Source of the DNA: Demequina oxidasica
GTDB taxonomy: Bacteria; Actinomycetota; Actinomycetes; Actinomycetales; Demequinaceae
Direction: 5' to 3'
DNA: 64,000 nucleotides
Assembly (NCBI RefSeq): GCF_000975115.1
Contig: NZ_BBRE01000002.1
Coordinates: 124,001 to 188,000 of the forward strand
Position numbers and translations under genes: made by a program. Positions within the stretch are counted from its first letter, which is position 1. Every line of letters starts with the position of its first letter. Below, piece after piece: positions 53,778 through 61,928 of the stretch. The notes under the pieces are model-generated. The model was not told the DNA's origin. It made no database searches and saw nothing but the letters and a program-made list of their open reading frames with translations.

Positions 53778-53784
53778 AAAGGCA

Positions 53785-53805
53785 ACGTTAGTGCCGCATG
53801 TGCGG
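53785..53805 (-). promoter_or_regulatory. Promoter and candidate operator of the mod operon
   Basis: On the minus strand, inverted repeat CCGCA-CA-TGCGG (53794-53805) lies 3 bp upstream of -10 TAACGT (53785-53790). Occupancy by the HTH/TOBE protein would cover the promoter spacer. Confidence 0.55.
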
Positions 53806-53919
53806 AATGAACAAGCGGATGATGAGTGTCGATCGTGACACCGTACATGCCTCCGCAACGGAGCCGTTCACAGTTGCGGCTGCACTGCGACGCACGTCCT
53901 AAAAGCACTCTAGGGCGGT

Positions 53920-54342
53920 TTAGGACGGCATCCGTGTTAGGTGCTGAAGCGTGGCGAGACCTTCAGGGGTGCCGGGCCAGTGTCGAGTGACGGCGGCGGC
54001 TCCCGCCCGGCGGACGGTCGACCGGAGCACCAGCGCCACGACAATCGCGTCGTCGGCGTACCCGATAACGGGAATGAAGTCCGGAACCAGGTCTATAGGT
54101 GACACGAGGTATGCCAGCAGCAGCCAGAGCCGCACGCGCACACCCCGTGGGAGCGTGTCGTCAGCGGCGAGCCGACGCAGGAGCCGGATCAAATCTGGCA
54201 GCAGCCGCATCGTGTCCCGAACTCGCAATTGGTCGGGACGCGCGACCCACATGATGACAACGAGGATGAGCCAGAGTATTACTAGGCCACAAATGGCGCC
54301 GACCAGCGCCAATACCCAGTTGTCCACGTGTACTCGATTCAT
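53920..54342 (-). CDS. DUF1232 (YkvA-like) membrane protein
   Basis: 140 residues. One N-terminal membrane helix (about residues 8-32), a basic middle part and the DUF1232 core LAYLVSPIDLVPDFIPV, broken then by GYADDAIVVALVLRS. The family is widespread and of unknown function. ATG 54342 gives the helix a normal N-terminus; an extension to 54432 would add 30 residues of no clear type. It stands alone between the mod and moa operons. Confidence 0.8.
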   Translation of the reverse strand: MNRVHVDNWVLALVGAICGLVILWLILVVIMWVARPDQLRVRDTMRLLPDLIRLLRRLAADDTLPRGVRVRLWLLLAYLVSPIDLVPDFIPVIGYADDAIVVALVLRSTVRRAGAAAVTRHWPGTPEGLATLQHLTRMPS

Positions 54343-54462
54343 TGATGGCCTGCCGACAGGTTTAACCCAAGGCAAATTATCCCCTAGCGGGGCGGGCTCA
54401 ACCCGCTTCTTCAACGGGGTCCTGCTGTGCACCGCCCCACATGGGGGTGCCGCGAACTTGAC

Positions 54463-55461
54463 CTAGCCGCCGATCGCGCTCATCGGACGGTCGGGCTGCA
54501 GGAAGGTCGGGTCGTCGATGTCGTGGCCAGGCTGCTTGAGCTGTAGGCAGGCGGTGATGGCGGCAGCGACGGCCTCGTCGTCCGAGCCGTCGCGCAGCAG
54601 CGCCCGGATGTCAGATTCCTTGCGGGCGAAGAGGCATGCACGCAACTGGCCGTCTGCAGTCAGGCGCACGCGATCGCACGTGCCACAGAAAGGGCTCGTG
54701 ACGGACGCGATGACGCCCACCGAGGCCGGCCCCCCGTCGATGTCCCACACCTGGGCAGGGGCGGCGCCGCGATCGCCGCGCTCTGTCAGCGTGTAATGCG
54801 CCGTGAGCTGGGAAAGGATCTCCTCACCCGTCACCATCTCGTTGCGATCCCAGGTATGCCCGGCATCCAGCGGCATCTGCTCGATGAAGCGCATCTGGTA
54901 GCCGTGGTCAACGCAGAATTGCGTGAGGTCCACAATCTCGTCGTCGTTGACCCCGCGCATCGCGACCGCATTGACCTTGATGGGGGACATGCCCGCAGCA
55001 TCGGCCGCCGCCAAGCCCGCGAGCGTGTCGGTGAGCCGGTCGCGGCGCGTGAGTTCCGTGAAGCGTTCGCGGCGAAGAGTGTCGAGCGAGACGTTGACGC
55101 GCGTCAGCCCCGCGTCCCGCAGCTGTGCCGCGAGGCCGGGCAGGCGCAGCCCGTTGGTCGTGAGTGACACCTCGGGGTGTCCATGGGGGCCTTCAAGTCC
55201 CGCCATACGCGCGACCACGTCGACCACGTCGGGACGCAATAGCGGCTCGCCGCCGGTCAGTCGAATTTCGCTGATGCCCATCTCGACGCCCACGCGCGCG
55301 ACGCGCACCAACTCCTCGGTGGTCAGCATCGTGCTGGCTTTGAGCCAGGGCACCCCGTCCGCGGGCATGCAGTACGTGCAACGCAGCGAGCAGCGGTCGG
55401 TGAGGCTGATGCGCAGGTCCCGGTGTACGCGGCCAAAGCGGTCCAGAAGTCCGTCGCTCAT
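54463..55461 (-). CDS. moaA: GTP 3',8-cyclase
   Basis: 332 residues, radical SAM enzyme. The N-terminal cluster is Cys24, Cys28, Cys31 (DRCSLRCTYCMPADG). The C-terminal [4Fe-4S] cysteines are in FCGTCDRVRLTADGQLRACLF, separated as in MoaA. It starts Moco synthesis by cyclising GTP; MoaC, encoded on the other strand, completes the step. It overlaps moaE by ATGA as third gene of the moaB-moaE-moaA operon. The protein ends at SAIGG, the GG tail being typical of MoaA. Confidence 0.96.
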   Translation of the reverse strand: MSDGLLDRFGRVHRDLRISLTDRCSLRCTYCMPADGVPWLKASTMLTTEELVRVARVGVEMGISEIRLTGGEPLLRPDVVDVVARMAGLEGPHGHPEVSLTTNGLRLPGLAAQLRDAGLTRVNVSLDTLRRERFTELTRRDRLTDTLAGLAAADAAGMSPIKVNAVAMRGVNDDEIVDLTQFCVDHGYQMRFIEQMPLDAGHTWDRNEMVTGEEILSQLTAHYTLTERGDRGAAPAQVWDIDGGPASVGVIASVTSPFCGTCDRVRLTADGQLRACLFARKESDIRALLRDGSDDEAVAAAITACLQLKQPGHDIDDPTFLQPDRPMSAIGG

Positions 55462-55883
55462 GCGATACCTACCCAGGTGTGCGATCCGTCGGCCAGCACC
55501 TCGCGCTTCCAGACGGGCAACTCGGCCTTAATGCGCTCAACGAGCAGTCGGCAGGTGTCGAAGGCCTCGGCACGGTGCGCACTCGATACTGCGGCGACTA
55601 TCGCGGCGTCGCCCACTTCCAGCAAGCCGATGCGGTGGGTCACGGCGGCGGTCAGTCCAACGGCGTCATCACCACAAACCTCGGCCGCGATGCGTTCGAG
55701 AGTGCCCTGCGCATCGGGGTGGGCCGAATAGTCAAGGTGCGTCACGCGCCCATCCACGGACGGGTCGTGGTCGCGCACCGTCCCCACGAATGATGCGATG
55801 GCGCCCTGAGCCGGCCCCGCGACTGCGCTGACATGATCGTCAAGCGAAAGCGGCGCGTTGGTGATTCGGGCAACCGCGATCAA
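55458..55883 (-). CDS. moaE: Molybdopterin synthase catalytic subunit
   Basis: 141 residues. It has GAIASFVGTVRDHDPSVDG at the N-terminus, THRIGLLEVGDAAIVAAVSSAHRAEAF broken by short loops, and the active lysine region LVERIKAELPVWKREV. It pairs with MoaD to put the two sulfurs into molybdopterin. It overlaps moaB upstream and moaA downstream by ATGA. Confidence 0.95.
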   Translation of the reverse strand: MIAVARITNAPLSLDDHVSAVAGPAQGAIASFVGTVRDHDPSVDGRVTHLDYSAHPDAQGTLERIAAEVCGDDAVGLTAAVTHRIGLLEVGDAAIVAAVSSAHRAEAFDTCRLLVERIKAELPVWKREVLADGSHTWVGIA

Positions 55884-56377
55884 TGATCGCCACCATCCAG
55901 CTGGCTAAGCATGTGAGGCAGCAGCGGCAGGATGGTCTCGATACCGGCCGTCGCGGAGTCGAGTGAGCCCGGCAAATTGATAATGATGGCCGTGATGGGG
56001 CCCCCCGTGACACCCGCGATGCCGCGGGATAGGGCGGCCGTGGGCACGGACTCCCCGCTTACGCGTCGCAGCATCTCGGGAATGCCGGGGATGGGACGCG
56101 CAATGATGCTGGCAGTGGCCTCAGGAGTGAAGTCGCGCGGTGCTATGCCGGTGCCGCCCGTAGTGATGACCACGCGTGCGCCGGTGGACGTTGAGGCACG
56201 TAGTGCGCCCAACACTGAGTCAACGCCGTCGCTGACCACAGTGTGCTCGACGTCGGCACCCGCGGCCTTCAAAGCATCGGCGATAGCCTTGCCGCTGGTG
56301 TCCTCGCGTTCGCCGCGCGAGGCGCGGTCGGACACGGTGATGACTGAACATAGGACGTCGTGTAGTTCGTCGGTCAT
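55880..56377 (-). CDS. moaB: MoaB/Mog-type molybdopterin adenylyltransferase
   Basis: 165 residues. ITVSDRASRGEREDTSG, TTGGTGIAPRDFTPEAT and INLPGSLDSA are the conserved stretches. Proteins of this size in actinobacteria act as the Mog-type enzyme that adenylates molybdopterin before MoeA. ATG 56377 lies 6 nt after TACACT on the minus strand, so it leads the moaB-moaE-moaA operon from a leaderless promoter. Confidence 0.93.
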   Translation of the reverse strand: MTDELHDVLCSVITVSDRASRGEREDTSGKAIADALKAAGADVEHTVVSDGVDSVLGALRASTSTGARVVITTGGTGIAPRDFTPEATASIIARPIPGIPEMLRRVSGESVPTAALSRGIAGVTGGPITAIIINLPGSLDSATAGIETILPLLPHMLSQLDGGDH

Positions 56378-56530
56378 ATTGCCAGTGTAGGAGACTCGCG
56401 TTTCATACGCGTTGCGTTCGTTCGCGCCCTGATCTCTGCGGTGCGTGAGAATCTCTCGGAACGCTCACCTGAGGCCCTATTGAAACTGCCTGGTCACGCC
56501 TGCGTAACAGGGCGTTGTTAGTGTGGGGTG

Positions 56531-58189
56531 ATGACGTCAGACTCACTGCACACGCCCTGGACTGGGTATTCGCCCCAGGCCGCCTGGGATGAAGCCGTCG
56601 ATGTACACGGCAAGGTACGCGAGCCGTATGCACGGGTTTACGCGGAAATCGACCGGATGTCCGGGGACGACCTCTATGCACGAGCCGAGGCCCTAGCGAG
56701 CACGTATCTCGCGCAAGGGGTCACGTTCGACCATGCGGGTGAGGAGCGGCCGTTCCCGCTCGACATCGTGCCGCGCGTCATCGGTGCCGACGAATGGGAC
56801 ATTATTTCTCCCGGAGTCGCTCAGCGTGTCAGAACCCTCGAGGCATTCCTGGCCGACGTGTACGGCTCTCAGCGCTGTGTTACCGACGGCATCGTGCCGC
56901 GCAAGCTCATCGCATCGTCGCAATACTTTTACCGCTCCGTCGCTGGCGTTGATCCTGCAAACGGCGTGCGCGTACACGTGTCGGGCATCGACTTGGTGCG
57001 CGACCAGCACGGCATCTGGCGCGTGCTCGAGGACAACGTGCGCGTGCCGTCGGGAGTCAGTTACGTGCTGTCCAACCGGCGCGCCATGTCCCAGATGTTC
57101 CCCGACATGTTTGGTGCGATGGGCGTGCGTCCCGTCCTCGAGTACTCGCAACGGCTGCGCTCGGCACTTGCGAAGGCGGCGCCCGAGGACGTCGATGATC
57201 CCACCATCGTGGTGCTTACCCCGGGTGTCTTTAACTCGGCCTACTACGAGCACTCGCTGCTGGCACGCACCATGGGTGTCGAACTCGTCGAGGGGCGCGA
57301 CCTCGAGACTCACAACGGCCGGGTCTACATGCGCACCACCGCAGGCCGGCGCCGCGTCGACGTCATCTACCGCCGCATCGACGACGACTACCTGGACCCC
57401 ATCGCGTTCCGTCCGGACTCAACGCTAGGCGCACCAGGCCTGATTAACGCCGCCCGCATGGGCAACGTCACCATCGCCAACGCAGTAGGAAATGGCGTCG
57501 CCGATGACAAACTCATCTACACGTACATGCCGGACCTCACCAGGTATTACCTGGGAGAAGAGCCAATCCTGCCGAACGTTGACACCTGGCGCCTCGAGGA
57601 GCCTGAGGCCCGCGAGGAGGTCATGGATCGCCTGCACGAGCTGGTGGTCAAGCCTGTGGATGGTGCCGGAGGTAAGGGCGTCACGATTGGCCCCAAGGTC
57701 TCCAAGACTGAGCTCGAAGCGGTGCGCAAGCAAATTCTCGCGGACCCGCGCGGCTGGGTGGCGCAGCCTGTCGTCCAGCTCTCCACGGTGCCGACGCTCA
57801 CCGAGGAAGGCCTCGACCCCCGCCACGTCGACCTGCGCCCGTTCGCGATCAACGACGGCGACGACGTGTGGGTGCTCCCTGGTGGCCTGACTCGCGTGGC
57901 GCTCGCGAAGGGGCAACTCATTGTGAACTCGTCGCAGGGTGGCGGATCAAAGGACACCTGGGTGCTTGGTGGCGTGCGTCACCGTGGCACCGCGCAGCCG
58001 CCTCCCGAGGCGCGCGTGGAGTTCTCCGGCATCGGCTCCGTGCCGCAGGCCTCCCACCCGGAGGACTATGCCGCCGGGCAGGAACAGCAGCAACAGCAGC
58101 AACAGCAGGGGGAGCCAAAGGCAACCGCCCAGGCGGACGATGCTGCCGATCACTTGGGTGCGAACGGCCACGACGGAGGTGAGGGCTGA
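56531..58189 (+). CDS. Circularly permuted ATP-grasp protein (type 2)
   Basis: 552 residues. The family core is visible: YFYRSVAGVDPANGVRVHVSGIDLVRD in pieces near residue 140, VLEDNVRVPSGVSYV near 172, VKPVDGAGGKGVTIGP near 380, and PGGLTRVALAKGQLIVNSSQGGGSKDTW near the end of the domain. These acidic and Lys/Gly motifs form the ATP site. The last 60 residues are a disordered tail with eight glutamines. Iyer, Aravind and colleagues predicted such proteins ligate peptides in operons with alpha-E and transglutaminase genes, as here. ATG 56531 lies 6 nt after TAGTGT. Confidence 0.88.
   Translation: MTSDSLHTPWTGYSPQAAWDEAVDVHGKVREPYARVYAEIDRMSGDDLYARAEALASTYLAQGVTFDHAGEERPFPLDIVPRVIGADEWDIISPGVAQRVRTLEAFLADVYGSQRCVTDGIVPRKLIASSQYFYRSVAGVDPANGVRVHVSGIDLVRDQHGIWRVLEDNVRVPSGVSYVLSNRRAMSQMFPDMFGAMGVRPVLEYSQRLRSALAKAAPEDVDDPTIVVLTPGVFNSAYYEHSLLARTMGVELVEGRDLETHNGRVYMRTTAGRRRVDVIYRRIDDDYLDPIAFRPDSTLGAPGLINAARMGNVTIANAVGNGVADDKLIYTYMPDLTRYYLGEEPILPNVDTWRLEEPEAREEVMDRLHELVVKPVDGAGGKGVTIGPKVSKTELEAVRKQILADPRGWVAQPVVQLSTVPTLTEEGLDPRHVDLRPFAINDGDDVWVLPGGLTRVALAKGQLIVNSSQGGGSKDTWVLGGVRHRGTAQPPPEARVEFSGIGSVPQASHPEDYAAGQEQQQQQQQQGEPKATAQADDAADHLGANGHDGGEG
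58085..58108 (+). repeat. Polyglutamine-coding CAG/CAA run
   Basis: Eight consecutive Gln codons in CAGCAGCAA units within the C-terminal tail of the ATP-grasp gene. It is prone to length change but stays in frame. Confidence 0.9.
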
Positions 58190-59112
58190 TGCTTAGTCGT
58201 ATCGCAGAATCACTGTTCTGGATCGGTCGCTACGTGGAGCGTGCGGACAACACCGCCCGTCTGTTGGATGTGCACCTGAATGTGCTGCTCGAGGACCCCT
58301 GGGTGGACGAGCCCAGCGCGAACGCGTCAATCCTGGCGGTCATGAATTGCGAGTTCGAAGGGCCGGTTTCCCGGTCGGACGTGCTGGCGACTCTTGCCTT
58401 TGACCGTGATCGCTCATCGTCGATTGCCGGCACGATGGCGGCCGCCCGCGAGAACGCGCGCCGAGCCCGCGAGGTGATTTCCACCGAGGTGTGGGAGAGC
58501 CTGAACATGACCCGCAACCAGCTCCCGCGCTGGTCGCAGGCGTCGCGGCCTCACGAGTACTTTGTCTGGGTGCGCGAGCGCGCGGCCGTGGTGTGGGGGC
58601 TGTCGAGCGCCACCACGTCACGTGATGACGCCTGGCACTTCATGGAGTTGGGCCGCTCGCTCGAGCGGGCCGACATGATCGCGCGGTTGCTCATGACTCG
58701 CAGTCTTGAGGGAACCACCGGACCCAACTGGACCACACTGCTACGCACCTGCTCGGCGCACGAGGCGTACCTGCGCACCGTGCGCGCGCTGGTGACCGAG
58801 GAGCGTGCAGCAGAGTTCCTGTTGATAGACCGACTGTTCCCGCGGTCCATCGCCTACAACCTGGACCGAGCGGAGACCATCCTGAGCGAGATCGACGGCG
58901 CCGGCGCGAGCCGCGCGCTCGCCGACCGTGCCCGCCTTGCCTTGGGCCGCGCCAGGACTAACCTCGAATACCGTGACGTCGGAGAAATCCTCGCCGACTT
59001 GCCCGCCCAGATGCGCGAGGTGCAGAAGGCCTGCGCCACGGCATCGGACCTTATCCGTGATCGCTACTTCCTGCCCGCGTCGACGGTCATGTGGAGCCAG
59101 GAGGCCCTGTGA
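58189..59112 (+). CDS. Alpha-E domain protein
   Basis: 307 residues, all-helical. The N-terminus MLSRIAESLFWIGRYVERADNTARLLD is, with its RYVERADNTAR core, the family hallmark; the conserved Glu and Arg are repeated in ELGRSLERADMIARLL near residue 155. No enzyme activity has been shown to my knowledge; it is predicted to work with the ATP-grasp protein. It shares a base with the ATP-grasp stop and overlaps the transglutaminase-like gene by GTGA. Confidence 0.9.
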   Translation: MLSRIAESLFWIGRYVERADNTARLLDVHLNVLLEDPWVDEPSANASILAVMNCEFEGPVSRSDVLATLAFDRDRSSSIAGTMAAARENARRAREVISTEVWESLNMTRNQLPRWSQASRPHEYFVWVRERAAVVWGLSSATTSRDDAWHFMELGRSLERADMIARLLMTRSLEGTTGPNWTTLLRTCSAHEAYLRTVRALVTEERAAEFLLIDRLFPRSIAYNLDRAETILSEIDGAGASRALADRARLALGRARTNLEYRDVGEILADLPAQMREVQKACATASDLIRDRYFLPASTVMWSQEAL

Positions 59113-59945
59113 GTACCTTGCGCATTGAACACCGCACCGCGTTTCAGTACGCCGAGCCGGTGGTGTCCTCCTATAACGAGGCGCGCCTGACTCCAGCGTG
59201 GCTTCCTCGACAACGCGTCCTCGAATCCAACATCGAGATTTCGCCGCTGTCCTGGCGTACCGCGTATCGCGACTATTGGGAGAGCGACGTCACGGTCTTC
59301 GAGATTACTCAGCCGCACACGTCGCTGACGGTGACGAACCGATCGCTCGTGGAGATTTTGCCGCAGAGTTACCGTGAGGAACGTGCCGACTGGGATGCGC
59401 TCAATGGTCCGCGTTTTCAGGACCTGTTGTGTGAGTACCTGTCGCTGACGCCCGTGACCCGTCCCACTGACGAGCTTCTGGAATTCGCCAAGCAAGCAGC
59501 GGGCACACACGAGCCCGATGCCGCGGCACGGCAGATCTGCGATTTCCTCCACGACCAGGTGAACTACGTGCCCGGCGTGACCAATGTCCACACCCCGGCA
59601 GCCGATGCTTGGGCGGCCAGGTCTGGCGTCTGCCAGGACTTCGCCCACCTCGCGATTGGCGCGCTCCGCGCCGTGGGGATCCCGGCGCGCTATGTGTCGG
59701 GCTACCTGCACCCCAAGAAGGATGCTGAGATCGGAGAGACCGTCAGCGGCGAGTCTCACGCGTGGGTGGAGTGGTGGAGTGGCGACTGGTTTGGTTACGA
59801 CCCCACCAACGCGTCAGAGGTCGGAGACCATCACGTGATTGTGGCGCGCGCCCGCGAATACCGCGACGTACCGCCGTTGTCGGGCGTGGTCGCCGGAACC
59901 ACCACGGACCTGAATGTCACGGTGAAGGTCACCACGGTCTCCTAG
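59109..59945 (+). CDS. Transglutaminase-like cysteine protease-fold protein
   Basis: 278 residues. The N-terminal beta domain starts LRIEHRTAFQYAEPV. The catalytic triad is intact: Cys in RSGVCQDFAHL, His in SGESHAWVEWW, Asp in YDPTNASEVGD. No signal peptide, so it works in the cytoplasm. In this operon type it is predicted to cleave or transfer peptides made by the ATP-grasp protein. GTG 59109 overlaps the alpha-E stop. Confidence 0.9.
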   Translation: MSTLRIEHRTAFQYAEPVVSSYNEARLTPAWLPRQRVLESNIEISPLSWRTAYRDYWESDVTVFEITQPHTSLTVTNRSLVEILPQSYREERADWDALNGPRFQDLLCEYLSLTPVTRPTDELLEFAKQAAGTHEPDAAARQICDFLHDQVNYVPGVTNVHTPAADAWAARSGVCQDFAHLAIGALRAVGIPARYVSGYLHPKKDAEIGETVSGESHAWVEWWSGDWFGYDPTNASEVGDHHVIVARAREYRDVPPLSGVVAGTTTDLNVTVKVTTVS

Positions 59946-59994
59946 CCACAGCATCGGCCGTAGGAAACCAGCCCTCGGACCACCAGGTGGCGAG

Positions 59995-60009
59995 CTCACG
60001 TGCCGTGAG
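59995..60009. terminator. Possible shared terminator between convergent genes
   Basis: Hairpin CTCACG-TGC-CGTGAG between the transglutaminase-like gene and the convergent M15 peptidase gene. No T-run on either side. Confidence 0.3.
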
Positions 60010-61683
60010 TCAGCCTGTGTACTCGAAGTGCCACGGCTCGGGGTTGTACCCGGACGGCCTTGCCCAGTCGGGCGACTTCCAGTTGTATCCGGTGAGTTGT
60101 CCGCGAAGCCATAGGTACGCGGAACCGCTGTATCCCCCAGGCAACGATGAGCCAGAGATGTCGATCGCTGCCCCCCAGCCATGGTTCGAGGTACCCGGAA
60201 CGGCGGCGATGTTGCCAAGGACCGCTCGGGCCGTGACCTGCTCCTGATAGGTACGATAGGCGTCGTTGATAGGAATATTGATTCCGTAGCGCCCGCGAAA
60301 GGCGCGATTGAGTCGTTCCAGATCGTCTGCGGCCTGGCAAAGCAGCAACTCGGCCCGGTCCCACGACAACGAGCACAGATCAGTCACGGGGATGTAGCCG
60401 TTGGAGTACGCGGACTTGGCCCGTGTGATTGCGGCTCCTCCCGAGCCCGTCAGGTAATAGCCCGATCCCCACGCCCGAGCGGTGCCCACCTGGACCTCGA
60501 TCCAACCGCTGGAGGAGACGGCCCCGGTCGCGGTCAGCGCGTTGCCACGCGATCGCTGCGTGACAACTGGATATGAGGTGGACGGACCTGAGCGCAGATT
60601 GAGGGTTGAGGCGCCGTACACGTACACGACGGAGTGCCGCAAGAGTGGGCCCGATGCGGCCGAAGGCGCGTAACTGACGCCGGCGCGGTCGAGGCGATAA
60701 AGGAACGCGGCCATGGCATCACGCGTGATCGAGGCGTCCGGCCTGAACTCTGGGCCGCTAGACGTTCGCCAACCAGTGGTGGCGCCCGTCGAGGCGAGCC
60801 ACACGACGGGCTTGTAGAACTGCGAGGACGTCGACACGTCCTTGAACGGTGACTTTGCAGGTACGGACACTTGTGGTGACCCGGCAAAGCGATACAGGAA
60901 TGCTGCCATCGCCTCGCGTGTGATGGCTTCGAATGGCCTAAATTCATAGCCGCTCGTCACCTTCCAACCCTCCGAGATCCCGGACTCAGCAGCCCAGGAG
61001 ATCTCGGGGTAATAGGCGGTGGAGGAACTCACGTCAACGAATGACGAGCGCGACGCAGCAACGTAAGCGGGCTTGCCAGCGAATCGGTAGAGGAACGCCG
61101 CCATCGCATCTCTCGAGACAGAGGAGTACGGACGGTACTCTCGCGCGCCCCCAGGCATCCGCCATCCGGTACTCACGCCACTGTTGGCAAGCCAGGCGAT
61201 CTCGGTAGCGAACTTAGAGAACTGAGGTGAGTCCGCGCTGGCGGAGATGTCGGTGAAGATGAGCGAGGACGCAGACAGCGCGGCATCAGGACTTGCTGCA
61301 CGCAGTGTCGTTGACGACGGCGGCAGGGCGTCGATAGATGGCTCCGGGAGCAAGACATCGTCGTCTGAGTCTTGAGGAGGTGCCACCTTTTCTGTCGGGG
61401 GCTGGGGCTCGCCGTCGGGCTGTGCCGAAGAAGAAGGCGTTGGCCGTGGATTCGGCGATGGAGTGGGAAGGGGAGCCAATGAGGCATCAGAGCTGGGCAC
61501 GGGAGCCGCTGACGGAATCGGGGCGGCGGTAATTGAGGGGTCGGGGCTCGGTGTGACATTGGGGCGCGGTGATGCCAACTCCGATGCCGCTGAAGTCGCT
61601 TCGACCACGAGTGGTTGCGCATGCGCGGTAGTGGCGCTCAGCGCGAGCAAGGCGCCCATCGTGACAGCGCACAAGGCTCGCAC
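60010..61683 (-). CDS. Exported SLH / SH3 / M15 peptidase-domain cell-wall protein
   Basis: 557 residues from GTG 61683, which gives a short signal peptide ending TTAHA. A Pro/Ser/Thr-rich spacer follows (about 25-140). Then three SLH repeats, each ending RxAMAAFLYR (about 145-335), an SH3-like domain (about 345-415, LNLRSGPSTSYPVV) and a C-terminal M15 DD-carboxypeptidase-like domain with SNHGWGAAIDI and EPWHFEY, the zinc and catalytic motifs. It should bind the cell surface and trim peptidoglycan stems. The start is uncertain; GTG 61824 would add 47 residues that do not look like a signal peptide. Confidence 0.82.
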   Translation of the reverse strand: MRALCAVTMGALLALSATTAHAQPLVVEATSAASELASPRPNVTPSPDPSITAAPIPSAAPVPSSDASLAPLPTPSPNPRPTPSSSAQPDGEPQPPTEKVAPPQDSDDDVLLPEPSIDALPPSSTTLRAASPDAALSASSLIFTDISASADSPQFSKFATEIAWLANSGVSTGWRMPGGAREYRPYSSVSRDAMAAFLYRFAGKPAYVAASRSSFVDVSSSTAYYPEISWAAESGISEGWKVTSGYEFRPFEAITREAMAAFLYRFAGSPQVSVPAKSPFKDVSTSSQFYKPVVWLASTGATTGWRTSSGPEFRPDASITRDAMAAFLYRLDRAGVSYAPSAASGPLLRHSVVYVYGASTLNLRSGPSTSYPVVTQRSRGNALTATGAVSSSGWIEVQVGTARAWGSGYYLTGSGGAAITRAKSAYSNGYIPVTDLCSLSWDRAELLLCQAADDLERLNRAFRGRYGINIPINDAYRTYQEQVTARAVLGNIAAVPGTSNHGWGAAIDISGSSLPGGYSGSAYLWLRGQLTGYNWKSPDWARPSGYNPEPWHFEYTG

Positions 61684-61928
61684 TGTAATCAGCCGAGCAT
61701 AGTTGCGAGATGCGTGGATGAGCCCTTCTCCTCTGGCATTGATGAGGCCGTGAGCCTCGGAAGTACACGGATGGATATAGGGATAATCGGCGCATTTGTG
61801 GCTGAAGTAAACCCCGTGTGGCACATCCCACTAGACGTGCGCATCCCAACCTAAGGATGCATTGGCTGCGGGGGGCCGTCCAATTGAGCGCGTGTTCGTG
61901 ACCCGTGCATCCCGGCTAAAATCGGTGG

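Noticed and set aside
58085..58108. CAG/CAA run read as a CRISPR or satellite array
   Set aside because: It is a single in-frame Gln tract inside a protein tail, with no spacers.
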